Shown here one piece after another: positions 1 to 7,041 of a stretch of 14,712 bases of DNA; the first letter of the stretch is position 1; each line of letters starts with the position of its first letter. The stretch comes from an uncultured Planctomycetaceae bacterium (GTDB taxonomy: Bacteria > Planctomycetota > Planctomycetia > Pirellulales > Lacipirellulaceae): NCBI GenBank assembly GCA_937860165.1, contig CALMBE010000672.1, positions 1 to 14,712 of the forward strand, written 5' to 3'. Under the pieces are notes generated by a model that was not told where the DNA came from, did not search any database, and saw only the letters and a list, made by a program, of their open reading frames with translations. A program made the translations under genes and the position numbers.

Positions 1-6
1 CGATAC

Positions 7-45
7 CATGCCCACGCCGGAGTACCAGCGTGGGCATGGCACCCC
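7..45 (-). repeat. REP-like palindrome, single copy, inverted orientation
   Basis: Fourteen-base arms (7-20 and 25-38) beginning and ending in CATG enclose an AGTA tetraloop and are followed by GCACCCC. This is the reverse complement of the first palindrome found at 1166-1197 and 14631-14662, with one base different. Only the single-palindrome form is visible; sequence left of it is outside the window or diverged. The symmetry and re-occurrence are seen directly. Calling it REP-like is inference from its size, intergenic position and repetition. It could also act as a transcription terminator or mRNA stabiliser for a gene to the left. Confidence 0.8.
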
Positions 46-94
46 AATATAACGCCTTGCAATGCTAGCACTTCCTTTGCACGAAATGGGGGCG

Positions 95-132
95 TGGCGT
101 TGACATCGTCGCAGGGGTCGATTACAACGCCA
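95..132. promoter_or_regulatory. Interrupted dyad overlapping the candidate promoter
   Basis: TGGCGTTG (95-102) pairs perfectly with CAACGCCA (125-132). Inside it, ATCG (105-108) pairs with CGAT (119-122) across a two-by-two internal loop, leaving a ten-base apical loop. The outer arms cover parts of both the -35 and -10 hexamers. It could be an operator for a dimeric repressor or a small hairpin; the sequence alone does not decide which. Confidence 0.35.
100..128 (+). promoter_or_regulatory. Candidate sigma70 promoter for the hydrolase-like gene
   Basis: A perfect -35 hexamer TTGACA (100-105) is followed after 17 bases by TACAAC (123-128), a four-of-six match to the -10 box. Transcription would start near 135 and leave a leader of about 200 bases before the coding region. 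Both hexamers lie inside an interrupted dyad (95-132), so a repressor or an RNA hairpin could act here. Planctomycete promoters are poorly characterised, so the call rests on the consensus alone. The rest of 46-338 shows no convincing gene. Confidence 0.35.
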
Positions 133-338
133 GACGCTACGTATTGCGAAGCATGATCCGTGCGTTTTTTCTCACGGTAAGGATATCGGATCCCCGCCCA
201 ATGAGTCCCCTGCTGGCAGTTTGCATTGCGATGCTGCCACCGAGAACGCGTTGGAATTGCTCGGAGAGAGAAGTGTTGGTCCCGGAGCGATCGTGACGGC
301 GTAGCTGGCGTATTTGACCCATCTCATTCTCAACACTC

Positions 339-1136
339 GTGCGGTCCATTATGCAACGTTCGCCCTCGCTGATCCATTCCTCCGTGGTTCCCAACAGTCC
401 CGTGGTTACCGGTTCTTGGTCGGCAAGTAGTTGGTCGAAGCAGCGTAAAGTTCTCACAGCCCGCCCGCGTCCGGAGAGAGTTCGCCCTTATTCGGTTTTT
501 TCGCCAATCCATTATGAAGCGAATTACGCTTATCCGCTGGTGATCTGGCTGCACGGTCCGCAAAGCTGCGAATTGGAGCTCCGCCAAGTCATGCCCCTGG
601 TGAGCGTGCGGAACTATGTGGGAATCGCCCCGCGTGGGCCCCGAAAATCGAGCAACTCGGAGCGACGCTACGACTGGGCTTATTCCTCGGACAACGTCGC
701 GGAAGCTTGCCAGCGTGTGCGGGAGTGTATTGATGTCGCACGCGACCAGTATCACATTCATCCTCGACGTATCTTTTTGGCTGGCTACGAAGCGGGGGGA
801 ACCATGGCCCTGCGGGTAGGGATGGAACTAGCGGAGCTCTTTGCCGGCGCGGCATCGTTTGGCGGACCTGTTCCGCGGGGTTGCCATGCTTTCCAACGCA
901 TCAACACGGCCCGTGAATTGCCGTTGTTGTTGTCGGTTTCACCTGATGAGCATCAATATTCGGACAACCAGGTGATGTCCGACCTGCGCTTGTTGCACTC
1001 GGGCGGATTCCGGTTGAATCTGCGACTCTATCCGGGGCACGATGACTTGACCGATTGCATGCTTTCGGATTTCGACCACTGGATGATGGGGCTAATTTGC
1101 CCGGTGGCCAGCACTGCCAGCAGTGAACTGTTCTAG
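339..1136 (+). CDS. Alpha/beta-hydrolase-fold protein (carboxylesterase-like) with Ser-to-Glu nucleophile elbow
   Basis: This 265-residue protein looks like a phospholipase/carboxylesterase or dienelactone-hydrolase relative. The segment YPLVIWLHG (about residues 66-74) is the typical strand before the oxyanion region, and YDWAY precedes the helix leading to the elbow. The elbow reads FLAGYEAGG, so the expected Gly-x-Ser-x-Gly serine is Glu151 (codon at 789). A His in YPGHDD (His234) sits where the catalytic histidine is expected, and an SPDEH segment near residue 195 could supply the acid. No signal peptide or membrane segment is obvious. The start is a GTG at 339; an in-frame ATG at 351 is equally possible because neither has a good ribosome site. 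It is separated from the flagellar genes by repeats and is probably its own transcription unit. Given the lost serine it may be catalytically altered, a binding protein or a pseudoenzyme; the substrate is unknown. Confidence 0.75.
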   Translation: MRSIMQRSPSLIHSSVVPNSPVVTGSWSASSWSKQRKVLTARPRPERVRPYSVFSPIHYEANYAYPLVIWLHGPQSCELELRQVMPLVSVRNYVGIAPRGPRKSSNSERRYDWAYSSDNVAEACQRVRECIDVARDQYHIHPRRIFLAGYEAGGTMALRVGMELAELFAGAASFGGPVPRGCHAFQRINTARELPLLLSVSPDEHQYSDNQVMSDLRLLHSGGFRLNLRLYPGHDDLTDCMLSDFDHWMMGLICPVASTASSELF

Positions 1137-1140
1137 CGGT

Positions 1141-1251
1141 TTGTCTCAGCGTCATTTTGGGGTGCCATGCTCACGCTGGTACTCCGGCGTGGGCATGTGA
1201 ATCTCCGAACAAGCATGGCCACAGTGGAGTACCGCTGTGGCCATGGCACCC
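1141..1251 (+). repeat. BIME-like composite repeat, copy 1
   Basis: Two related palindromes lie in opposite orientation: A (1166-1179/1184-1197, loop TACT) and B (1214-1227/1232-1245, loop AGTA). They are bounded by GGGGTGC on the left and GCACCC on the right, so the whole unit is roughly symmetrical. The same arrangement, including the 20-odd bases left of A, recurs at 14606-14712 with few differences. It begins four bases after the stop codon of the hydrolase-like gene. Mismatches within stem A would be U:G wobbles in + strand RNA. It may also end transcription of the upstream gene, although no T-tract follows. Confidence 0.85.
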
Positions 1252-1286
1252 TAATTTTCACTGATCCACGAACCACTAGCACCTTT

Positions 1287-1332
1287 TTGAACTAAACTGC
1301 GGTTCAATCGACACGGCTAAACCGCAAGCGGT
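1287..1332. repeat. Nested inverted repeats upstream of the TPR gene
   Basis: Three short perfect inverted repeats overlap: TTGAAC/GTTCAA (1287-1292 and 1302-1307), TGCGGTT/AACCGCA (1298-1304 and 1320-1326), and the palindrome ACCGC-AA-GCGGT (1321-1332). The second and third are mutually exclusive as RNA stems. They lie in the 221-base gap (1252-1472), which holds no credible gene, and could be part of the leader or promoter of the downstream operon. Functional meaning is inference. Confidence 0.3.
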
Positions 1333-1472
1333 GAACTTCTGGGGCGCTTCTCGCCTCAACCTGGATTGACACTCGGGCGCTCCTTTGGGTACAAGCCCTC
1401 CGCCTCTCTCTCCGCAGGTTGCTCGTAGGCACCTGCGCAGTCCAATAAAACACGTTCCCCATCGGCAGACAC

Positions 1473-3926
1473 TTGGCCGCCCAACAACACAAATCGCCGG
1501 ACTCCAGCAAGAACGACGCCGCAGCGCCGCCAACTTCCGGCATTGGTGGCAAGCTCTCGCGATTGGTCCAGTGGGCCAAGGCAACTCGCTTGCGGCGGAT
1601 ACTCGTCGGAGGAACTGCACTGATTGGGTTGATCGGAGTGTTTTCCGTGTGGAGCTATTTGGCACACGTAACCGTTCTGGAAGAAGACTCCCGCAAGAAG
1701 GCATCCTTGGCTACTGCGCTGGCAGCACTGGACGAGCAAGACATTGAAGAAGCCTTGAGCATTATCAGTGAACTGCAAGACGATCCCGACAAGACGGCGG
1801 ACTTCGGTGGCTATTTGTTTGTGTTGGGGGCCGTGAAATCCCATCAAGCCAACAATGAGTGGTCTGCCGAACGTCAGCGGGCGACTCATCTGGTGGCCGC
1901 GCGTTATTTCCAGAAGGCCCTCGAGTTTGACCTGCCAGCCAATCGCCGGGCTCAATTGATGTTTTTGCTTGGCCAAAGTCTGATTCAAGGCAATCAATCT
2001 CGGGAAGGAATCGCAATCCTGCAAGACTCTCTTAAGGAACTTACGGATCCTCCTGCGCAAGTGTATCGACTGCTGACCGAAGCCTACTTGAACCTTCCCG
2101 ATCCAAACTATTCCGAGGCGTTTCAACACAATCAAGTGCTGTTGTCGAAACTTCCCCAGGAATCCGTCGAACGAACGCATGACTTGCTCTTGCAAGCCAG
2201 AATCCTGACTCGATTGGGAAAACCTACCGAGGCCCAAGAACTGTTGAACACACTCGGAGACGCAGGCGAGGCGGCCGCCCTGAAGCTGACGACTTCAGGC
2301 ATAATCTCGCTCGAGTTGGCAAAACAGGCAGCCCACGGCACTCCCGAGCAAGTCGCCTTGGTAGAAAGTGCCTTGCGTGAACTTCAAGAAGCCCAGCGAC
2401 TAGACACACTCAATGGCGAAATCACCCGCCAAGCGATGGTGTTGATCGGTCAGTGCTACGAGTTGCAAGATCAGCGCGACGCTGCAATTGCCCAGTACGA
2501 ATTGATTCAAGATCGGTATGGAGATTCCGCCGAGAGCGTCGTGGCGACGATTCACATTGCCCGTCTCGTTCAAGCAGATGCCGATGCCGACAAGGCGCTT
2601 GGAGCCTATCGGGCGGTGCTCGATTCGGTGGGAGATCCACTGACGTACGCTAACCCCCTGTTGCCGATTTCGGAATTCCGCAAGCAACTTCTCGCGGCTC
2701 ACGGTCGGTTCCTCGATCAGAAAACTTTTCCCCAGGCAATGTCTTTGGTGGATCAATTCTCGTTGCTGTTCGGTGCGATCACGGTAACTGAATTGCGCGC
2801 GACGACTCATGTAGCCTGGGCCGAGACGAACCTCCGCGAGGCGGCCCAATCGGACCGACGCAAATCGAGAGAAGCCCTGGAACTAGAGGGCCGCTATCAT
2901 TTCCGAGCAGCGGGTCGGGCATATCAGACCCTCTCGGAATTGCGGGCTGCCAGCAACCACTATATCGATGACTTGTGGCAGTCAGCGGAAAACTACTATC
3001 GGGGACAGAGTTATACTTTCACAGCCTTGGTACTCGAAGAATATCTGCACCACGAATCGCGTACGCGGCGCTCGCAGGCCCTGCTGAGGTATGGGCAGTC
3101 GCAACTAGCGACGGGGAAGACGACCGAGGCAATCACCGCGCTCGAGGAGTGTATCGAAATACATCCTCGGGATGCGAGCGTGTTTGCCGCGCGGATCGCC
3201 TGTGCCCAGGCTTACCTGCAAACTGGCAAACCCGAGGAAGCTGAGAAGATGCTGCTGGCGAATCTCGCGGGTGCCACGTTGACGCCCGCGAGCCCGGAAT
3301 GGCGGGACTCGATATTTCTGCTCGGTAATTACTTGCACGAATCGGGCCGCTACCTCGAAGCAATTGAGAAACTCGAAGAAGCGGTAGCCCGCTATCCCGA
3401 GGCACCTCAAAGCTTGATGGCCCAATACACGATCGCTCGCTCCTTTCACAATGCGGCCCGCGATCCTTCGAGCAAGGCTCGTGTGGCCAAGACTGAGAAC
3501 GAGCGACAGAAGAATCGAAAGTTGCGGGACGACAACCTGGAATCGGCCCTGGGGAGTTACTCGGAAGTTCTGCGGAAGCTGTCCCTAGAGAGTCACGACC
3601 ACAACGATCAATTGATCAATATGCTGCGGCGAAATTGTTACATGATGCAAGGGGATGTCTTGTTTCAACTCCGACGGTACGCCGAAGCGCGGAGTGCCTA
3701 CGCGAATGTGTCGACGCTTTATCAACACGAACCCTTTGTGTTGGAAAGTTTTGTGCGAATTGCAAACTGCTGGCATCGATTGAACCAGCCGGTGAATGCC
3801 CGGCAAACAGTCGCCCAAGCCAAGCTCTTGTTGGACCGCCTTCCCAAAGACCTGAACTACAAGGAATCGACGAATTTCAGTCGCCAACAATGGGGGCTCT
3901 TGCTCGACGAAATGGCTAAGTGGTAA
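1473..3926 (+). CDS. Membrane-anchored tetratricopeptide repeat protein
   Basis: This 817-residue protein has a short charged N-terminus, one hydrophobic segment (about residues 43-63) preceded by Arg39, Arg41 and Arg42, and then a long helical-repeat region extending to the C-terminus. The positive-inside rule puts the N-terminus in the cytoplasm and the repeats outside it. TPR-like helix pairs are clearest around residues 150-210 and 533-660, with the Gly/Tyr and Ala spacing typical of the motif (for example TGKTTEAITALEEC and SGRYLEAIEKLEEA). No catalytic domain is visible. A TTG at 1473 is the first start after the in-frame stop at 1446; no strong ribosome site precedes it, so a later start before the membrane segment is possible. 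It lies 36 bases before the FlgN-like gene and is probably co-transcribed with it. TPR proteins generally scaffold complexes; a role in envelope or flagellar assembly is inferred from context only. Confidence 0.8.
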   Translation: MAAQQHKSPDSSKNDAAAPPTSGIGGKLSRLVQWAKATRLRRILVGGTALIGLIGVFSVWSYLAHVTVLEEDSRKKASLATALAALDEQDIEEALSIISELQDDPDKTADFGGYLFVLGAVKSHQANNEWSAERQRATHLVAARYFQKALEFDLPANRRAQLMFLLGQSLIQGNQSREGIAILQDSLKELTDPPAQVYRLLTEAYLNLPDPNYSEAFQHNQVLLSKLPQESVERTHDLLLQARILTRLGKPTEAQELLNTLGDAGEAAALKLTTSGIISLELAKQAAHGTPEQVALVESALRELQEAQRLDTLNGEITRQAMVLIGQCYELQDQRDAAIAQYELIQDRYGDSAESVVATIHIARLVQADADADKALGAYRAVLDSVGDPLTYANPLLPISEFRKQLLAAHGRFLDQKTFPQAMSLVDQFSLLFGAITVTELRATTHVAWAETNLREAAQSDRRKSREALELEGRYHFRAAGRAYQTLSELRAASNHYIDDLWQSAENYYRGQSYTFTALVLEEYLHHESRTRRSQALLRYGQSQLATGKTTEAITALEECIEIHPRDASVFAARIACAQAYLQTGKPEEAEKMLLANLAGATLTPASPEWRDSIFLLGNYLHESGRYLEAIEKLEEAVARYPEAPQSLMAQYTIARSFHNAARDPSSKARVAKTENERQKNRKLRDDNLESALGSYSEVLRKLSLESHDHNDQLINMLRRNCYMMQGDVLFQLRRYAEARSAYANVSTLYQHEPFVLESFVRIANCWHRLNQPVNARQTVAQAKLLLDRLPKDLNYKESTNFSRQQWGLLLDEMAKW

Positions 3927-3933
3927 AGGACCG

Positions 3934-3966
3934 ATGCTGGCTCGAAAAAGGAAACTTGAAGCGTGA
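3934..3966 (+). CDS. Possible ten-codon minicistron ahead of the FlgN-like gene
   Basis: An ATG at 3934, preceded by AAGGA (3926-3930), opens a ten-codon reading frame for the peptide [10 protein letters not shown]. Its TGA (3964-3966) overlaps the GTG start of the FlgN-like gene as GTGA. Such an arrangement can couple translation of a downstream gene. The frame and its ribosome site are seen directly; translation is unproven, and a frame this short can arise by chance. Confidence 0.25.
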   Translation: MLARKRKLEA

Positions 3967-4469
3967 TCGAACTGACCGGCGAAAAACTTGCGGACTTAAT
4001 TTCCAAGCGACACGGTTGCCTTGTGCAACTGCACCGCTTGGGCTGCAAGCAGACCGAATTGATCCACAGCGGCGAAATGAGCACTCTGATGCGGCTGTTG
4101 TCGGCAAAGAATCAATTGATCATCGCAATGCAAGCCATCGAACGTGAGTTGACTCCGTTTCACGCTCAAGATGCGGCGACGCGTCCTTGGCACTCGCCCG
4201 AAGCGCGGCACGCATGTGCCCAACAGGCCGAGGCTTGTCGGGAATTGCTCGAGGCTGTGATGCAGATGGAACAAGAAAATGAACAGAAACTCACCCAGCG
4301 ACGCGATCAGATCTCGCAACAGTTGCAGTCGGTGCAAAATTCGGCGACGGCCCGGCGGGCCTATGAAAGTCACCAGTCGAAGCCCCAGTTTCGGCATGAC
4401 TTGGTGGGCGGGGAAGCAACCCCGTATCGTATAACAAGCCAGCAATTGGATCTCCATACACAGTCTTGA
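3963..4469 (+). CDS. flgN: FlgN-like flagellar export chaperone (putative)
   Basis: This is a 168-residue, mostly helical protein with no membrane segment. Residues 1-100 follow the FlgN pattern: helices rich in Leu, Gln and Glu, a stretch reading [25 protein letters not shown] without its flanks, then a second long helix from about residue 80 ending in Gln/Arg-rich coiled coil. FlgN binds the hook-filament junction proteins FlgK and FlgL in the cytoplasm and hands them to the export gate. The C-terminal 45 residues look disordered. The GTG start at 3963 has AAGGA (3948-3952) ten bases upstream. It follows the TPR gene closely and precedes a flagellar regulator pair, which supports the assignment. 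FlgN proteins are poorly conserved, so another small helical chaperone such as a FliT-like protein remains possible. Confidence 0.55.
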   Translation: MIELTGEKLADLISKRHGCLVQLHRLGCKQTELIHSGEMSTLMRLLSAKNQLIIAMQAIERELTPFHAQDAATRPWHSPEARHACAQQAEACRELLEAVMQMEQENEQKLTQRRDQISQQLQSVQNSATARRAYESHQSKPQFRHDLVGGEATPYRITSQQLDLHTQS

Positions 4470-4498
4470 AACGCCTGGACTCAACTAGGAAACCATCG

Positions 4499-5449
4499 AT
4501 GCAAAAAACTCAAACCACGTTGAACGAATCGACCCGACTGAGATTAGTCGGCCTGGATGAGGAGGATTTCCTGGAGTCGCACGCTCAGGAACTTGATTCG
4601 CCCTTGGACTTCGACTCGGCGGGGGAACTTGAGCCCGGTTGTAGCTTGGAATCCGTGCTCGCCGCTTGGCACGAAGCCACGGTCCGATTGGAACAAACAC
4701 ACGAACTGTTGCAGGGCGAGGTTCGCCGACTCAACGACGAACTGGAAGCCAAGAATCGCCAACTGGCATTGCACAATCGGTTGGCCGACCTGGGGAGAAT
4801 GGCCTCGCATGTGGCCCACGAAGTGCGCAACAGTCTGGTACCTGTGACGCTGTATATGGAATTGTTGAAGCGCCGCTTGGGAAGCGATGCCGCGGGCTTG
4901 GATATTCTCAACAAGATCGAGGCAGGGTTTATCGCCCTGGATGTTACCGTGAACGATCTCTTAAACTTTACTGCTCATCGTGAACCCCGTTGGCAAAATT
5001 TCTCGGCAGCGAGTCTGATCCGCGAAATCTGTGAAGCCCTCGGCCCCCAGTTCGAAGCCCAGTCGATTCAAGTCATCACCGAGGTCGATCCGACCTTGCA
5101 ACTTTTCGCAGACCGCGAGATGTTGCGCCGGGCCGTGCTCAATCTGGCCCTCAACGCGCTCGACGCGATGCACCACGGCGGGGAACTTGTCGTCACGGCG
5201 TTTGCCGGACCTCAGGGACATGTGCTCGAAGTTGCCGACAGCGGACAGGGGATCAATCACACCCAACTCAAGCGAGTTTTTGAGCCATTTTTTACGACCA
5301 AGAGCAACGGCACGGGATTGGGTCTGGCCATCGTGCATCGGATTGCCGAGGCACATGGTGGCCGGGTACGCGCCGCTAATTGTCCCGAAGGGGGAGCGGC
5401 CTTCACCATCGAACTCCCCTACCGCCAATCTCAACGGATGGCAGCATGA
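4499..5449 (+). CDS. Cytoplasmic sensor histidine kinase, partner of the adjacent sigma54 activator (FlrB/FleS-like)
   Basis: This 316-residue protein has an acidic N-terminus, a coiled coil at about residues 65-95 and then the kinase core. The H-box is [12 protein letters not shown] with phospho-acceptor His107. The ATP-binding domain shows the N-box (Asn215, Asn219), the G1 box VADSGQGI (Asp247), the F-box EPFFTTK and the G2 box GTGLGL (271-276). No membrane segment, PAS or GAF domain is visible, so it probably senses a cytoplasmic cue or a protein partner. It should autophosphorylate and pass phosphate to the downstream regulator, whose ATG overlaps its stop (ATGA). I chose ATG 4499, which has AGGA about nine bases upstream, over an in-frame TTG at 4466 that overlaps the previous stop. 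The FlrB/FleS role is inferred from position; the kinase identity is clear. Confidence 0.88.
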   Translation: MQKTQTTLNESTRLRLVGLDEEDFLESHAQELDSPLDFDSAGELEPGCSLESVLAAWHEATVRLEQTHELLQGEVRRLNDELEAKNRQLALHNRLADLGRMASHVAHEVRNSLVPVTLYMELLKRRLGSDAAGLDILNKIEAGFIALDVTVNDLLNFTAHREPRWQNFSAASLIREICEALGPQFEAQSIQVITEVDPTLQLFADREMLRRAVLNLALNALDAMHHGGELVVTAFAGPQGHVLEVADSGQGINHTQLKRVFEPFFTTKSNGTGLGLAIVHRIAEAHGGRVRAANCPEGGAAFTIELPYRQSQRMAA

Positions 5450-6924
5450 GCGGAATGAACAAGAAACGCTCTCGCAAACGGATACTGGTCGTCGACGATC
5501 ACGCGGCAGCGCGGGAATCGGTGTCCGATGTGCTGCGCAGCGGGGGTTACGAAGTTCAAGCCTCCTCGAGTGCAAGTCAGGCCCTGGCGATGGTCAGGCA
5601 GGAAATGTTTCATGTCATCATCACCGACCTGCAAATGCCGGGGATGGATGGTCTCGAATTCATTCGCCAATTGCACCACCGCCGGATACAATCCCAAGTC
5701 ATCATGGTGACGGCCCATGCCACGATTGCCTCGGCTGTCGAGGCAATGCGATTTGGAGCCTTTGACTACCTGGAAAAACCCTTCAACGCGACTCGTTTGG
5801 AAGAGCTGGTGAAGCAGGCCATCCAGCGCGGCCAATTGCTGGTTCCGGAGGAGAACCACCCTGAAAACCTCGCCCACATTGCCGAGAATTTAGGCTTAGT
5901 GGGAAAGAGTCGCGCGATGCAGGAATTGCGCTGCCGAATCCGCCAGGTGGCCCCCACTGACGAAACCGTGTTGATCTGCGGCGAAAGTGGCACCGGGAAA
6001 GAACTGGTCACGCGGGCAGTTCATCAGCTCAGCCAGCGCGCGGCAGGTCCCTTGGTAAGTCTCAACTGCCCTGCCCTGTCGCCCCAATTGACCGAGAGCG
6101 AATTATTTGGCCATCGGCGAGGTGCATTTACTGGAGCCGACGACGACCGTGTGGGTCGCTTCGAACTTGCCGAGGGGGGAACGATTCTGCTCGACGAAAT
6201 CACGGAGATCGACCACACCTTGCAGGCCAAACTGTTGCGGGTGTTGCAGGAACACACCTTCGAGCGTGTGGGTTGCAATAAGTCGCGCAATGCCAATGCG
6301 CGGGTCGTGGCGAGCACCAATCGCGACATGGCCACGGAAATCGCCGCGGGCCGATTTCGGCAGGATTTGTATTATCGGTTGGCAGTGATTCCCTTGGAGT
6401 TGCCTCCTCTGCGGCAGCGCGAAGGGGATGTGCAGTTGCTAGCAGACTATTTCTTACAGCGGGCCGCGAGTCGCTTGGGGAGGGGTGAATGCGAATTGGA
6501 ACCTGCGGCGCGTGACTTGTTCGCGGCCTATCACTGGCCCGGCAATGTCCGCGAACTGGAAAACATCGTGACCCGCGCGTGTGTGCTCAACACGGGTGCT
6601 CCGATCACTGCCGACGAGCTCCGACCCTGGCTCGAGCAGCCCGAGTTCGGCAATCCGGCAATCGATCAGCACACTGGATTCCCGGTTGGCACGAAGCTCG
6701 AAGAACTCGAGCGACAAATGATTTTGGCGACCCTGGAACACTACGGCGGACACCGGGCACGCACGGCCGAGGCTTTGGGAATCGGCGTGCGAACCTTGAG
6801 CGGCAAGTTGCGGGCTTATGGTTTCGCACCGCATACAAAAGAGTTTAGCGAGGAAGGCAACCGGCAACTTCTGCCGTTGACGTCGGCAGATTCTGCCGGA
6901 AAAAATCATAAGCAATCGGCGTAA
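5446..6924 (+). CDS. NtrC/FlrC-family sigma54-dependent response regulator
   Basis: This 492-residue protein has three domains. The receiver (13-125) carries the acidic pair Asp17/Asp18, phospho-acceptor Asp61, Thr89 and Lys111. The AAA+ domain (about 150-385) has Walker A GESGTGKE (179-186), an intact GAFTGA sigma54-contact loop (226-231), Walker B Asp250-Glu251 and the conserved [10 protein letters not shown] block. A Fis-type helix-turn-helix (about 420-459) ends in [12 protein letters not shown] 33-residue Ser/Gln-rich tail follows. All residues needed to activate sigma54 RNA polymerase are present. The ATG at 5446 overlaps the kinase stop; another ATG lies at 5455. A near-consensus sigma54 promoter sits 118 bases after the stop, before flgB. 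In Vibrio and Pseudomonas the equivalent pair (FlrBC, FleSR) controls basal-body and hook genes, and the same role is likely here. The 3' end of the gene contains paired dyads that could be its own binding sites. Confidence 0.92.
   Translation: MSGMNKKRSRKRILVVDDHAAARESVSDVLRSGGYEVQASSSASQALAMVRQEMFHVIITDLQMPGMDGLEFIRQLHHRRIQSQVIMVTAHATIASAVEAMRFGAFDYLEKPFNATRLEELVKQAIQRGQLLVPEENHPENLAHIAENLGLVGKSRAMQELRCRIRQVAPTDETVLICGESGTGKELVTRAVHQLSQRAAGPLVSLNCPALSPQLTESELFGHRRGAFTGADDDRVGRFELAEGGTILLDEITEIDHTLQAKLLRVLQEHTFERVGCNKSRNANARVVASTNRDMATEIAAGRFRQDLYYRLAVIPLELPPLRQREGDVQLLADYFLQRAASRLGRGECELEPAARDLFAAYHWPGNVRELENIVTRACVLNTGAPITADELRPWLEQPEFGNPAIDQHTGFPVGTKLEELERQMILATLEHYGGHRARTAEALGIGVRTLSGKLRAYGFAPHTKEFSEEGNRQLLPLTSADSAGKNHKQSA
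6862..6898. promoter_or_regulatory. Candidate paired enhancer (UAS) dyads for the sigma54 activator
   Basis: Two 15-base sites, CGGCAACTTCTGCCG (6862-6876) and CGGCAGATTCTGCCG (6884-6898), agree at 13 of 15 positions. Each has CGGCA/TGCCG arms; the second is a perfect seven-base dyad around one central base. Their centres are 22 bases apart, about two helical turns, and lie roughly 177 and 199 bases before the predicted flgB start site. Paired dyads at this distance are typical of NtrC-family enhancers. They fall in the unconserved C-terminal tail of the activator gene. Binding is inference. Confidence 0.45.
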
Positions 6925-6979
6925 ACTACGCGAAAGAAGCAAGACACAGAATTCAAGTAATTCGAGAGATTTCGGGATA

Positions 6980-6993
6980 CCTAACAACTTAGG
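6980..6993. promoter_or_regulatory. Perfect dyad CCTAA-N4-TTAGG upstream of flgB
   Basis: Five-base arms flank the spacer CAAC, centred about 81 bases before the predicted flgB transcription start. A weaker inverted repeat, GAATT/AATTC, lies at 6949-6963. Either could bind a regulator such as the sigma54 activator or IHF-type architectural proteins, or form a weak hairpin behind the activator gene. No T-tract follows, so a terminator is unlikely. Confidence 0.25.
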
Positions 6994-7041
6994 ATTTGAA
7001 AATCAGAATCACGAGATCGCACTCGGATCGCTCGGATCGCT

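Noticed and set aside
49..132. Integron attC-like site (AACGCC and GGCGTT arms)
   Set aside because: The arms do not have the RYYYAAC/GTTRRRY polarity, and no integrase or cassette array is visible.
137..457. 106-codon - strand frame in the region upstream of the hydrolase-like gene
   Set aside because: Overlaps the start of the hydrolase gene antisense, with no known motif. It cannot be fully excluded because 137-338 is otherwise empty.
1340..1354. Second sigma54 promoter upstream of the TPR gene
   Set aside because: GG-N10-GC spacing is right, but the match TGGGGCG-N4-TCGC loses three consensus bases; such matches are expected by chance in GC-rich DNA.
1356..2237. 293-codon open frame on the - strand
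   Set aside because: Entirely antisense to the upstream gap and TPR gene; no recognisable domain, composition of a GC-driven shadow frame, and the + strand frame shows clear TPR repeats.
5380..5445. Upstream start extending the sigma54 activator by 22 residues
   Set aside because: It would overlap the kinase gene by 70 bases and add residues unlike a receiver domain; ATG 5446 gives the normal ATGA overlap.
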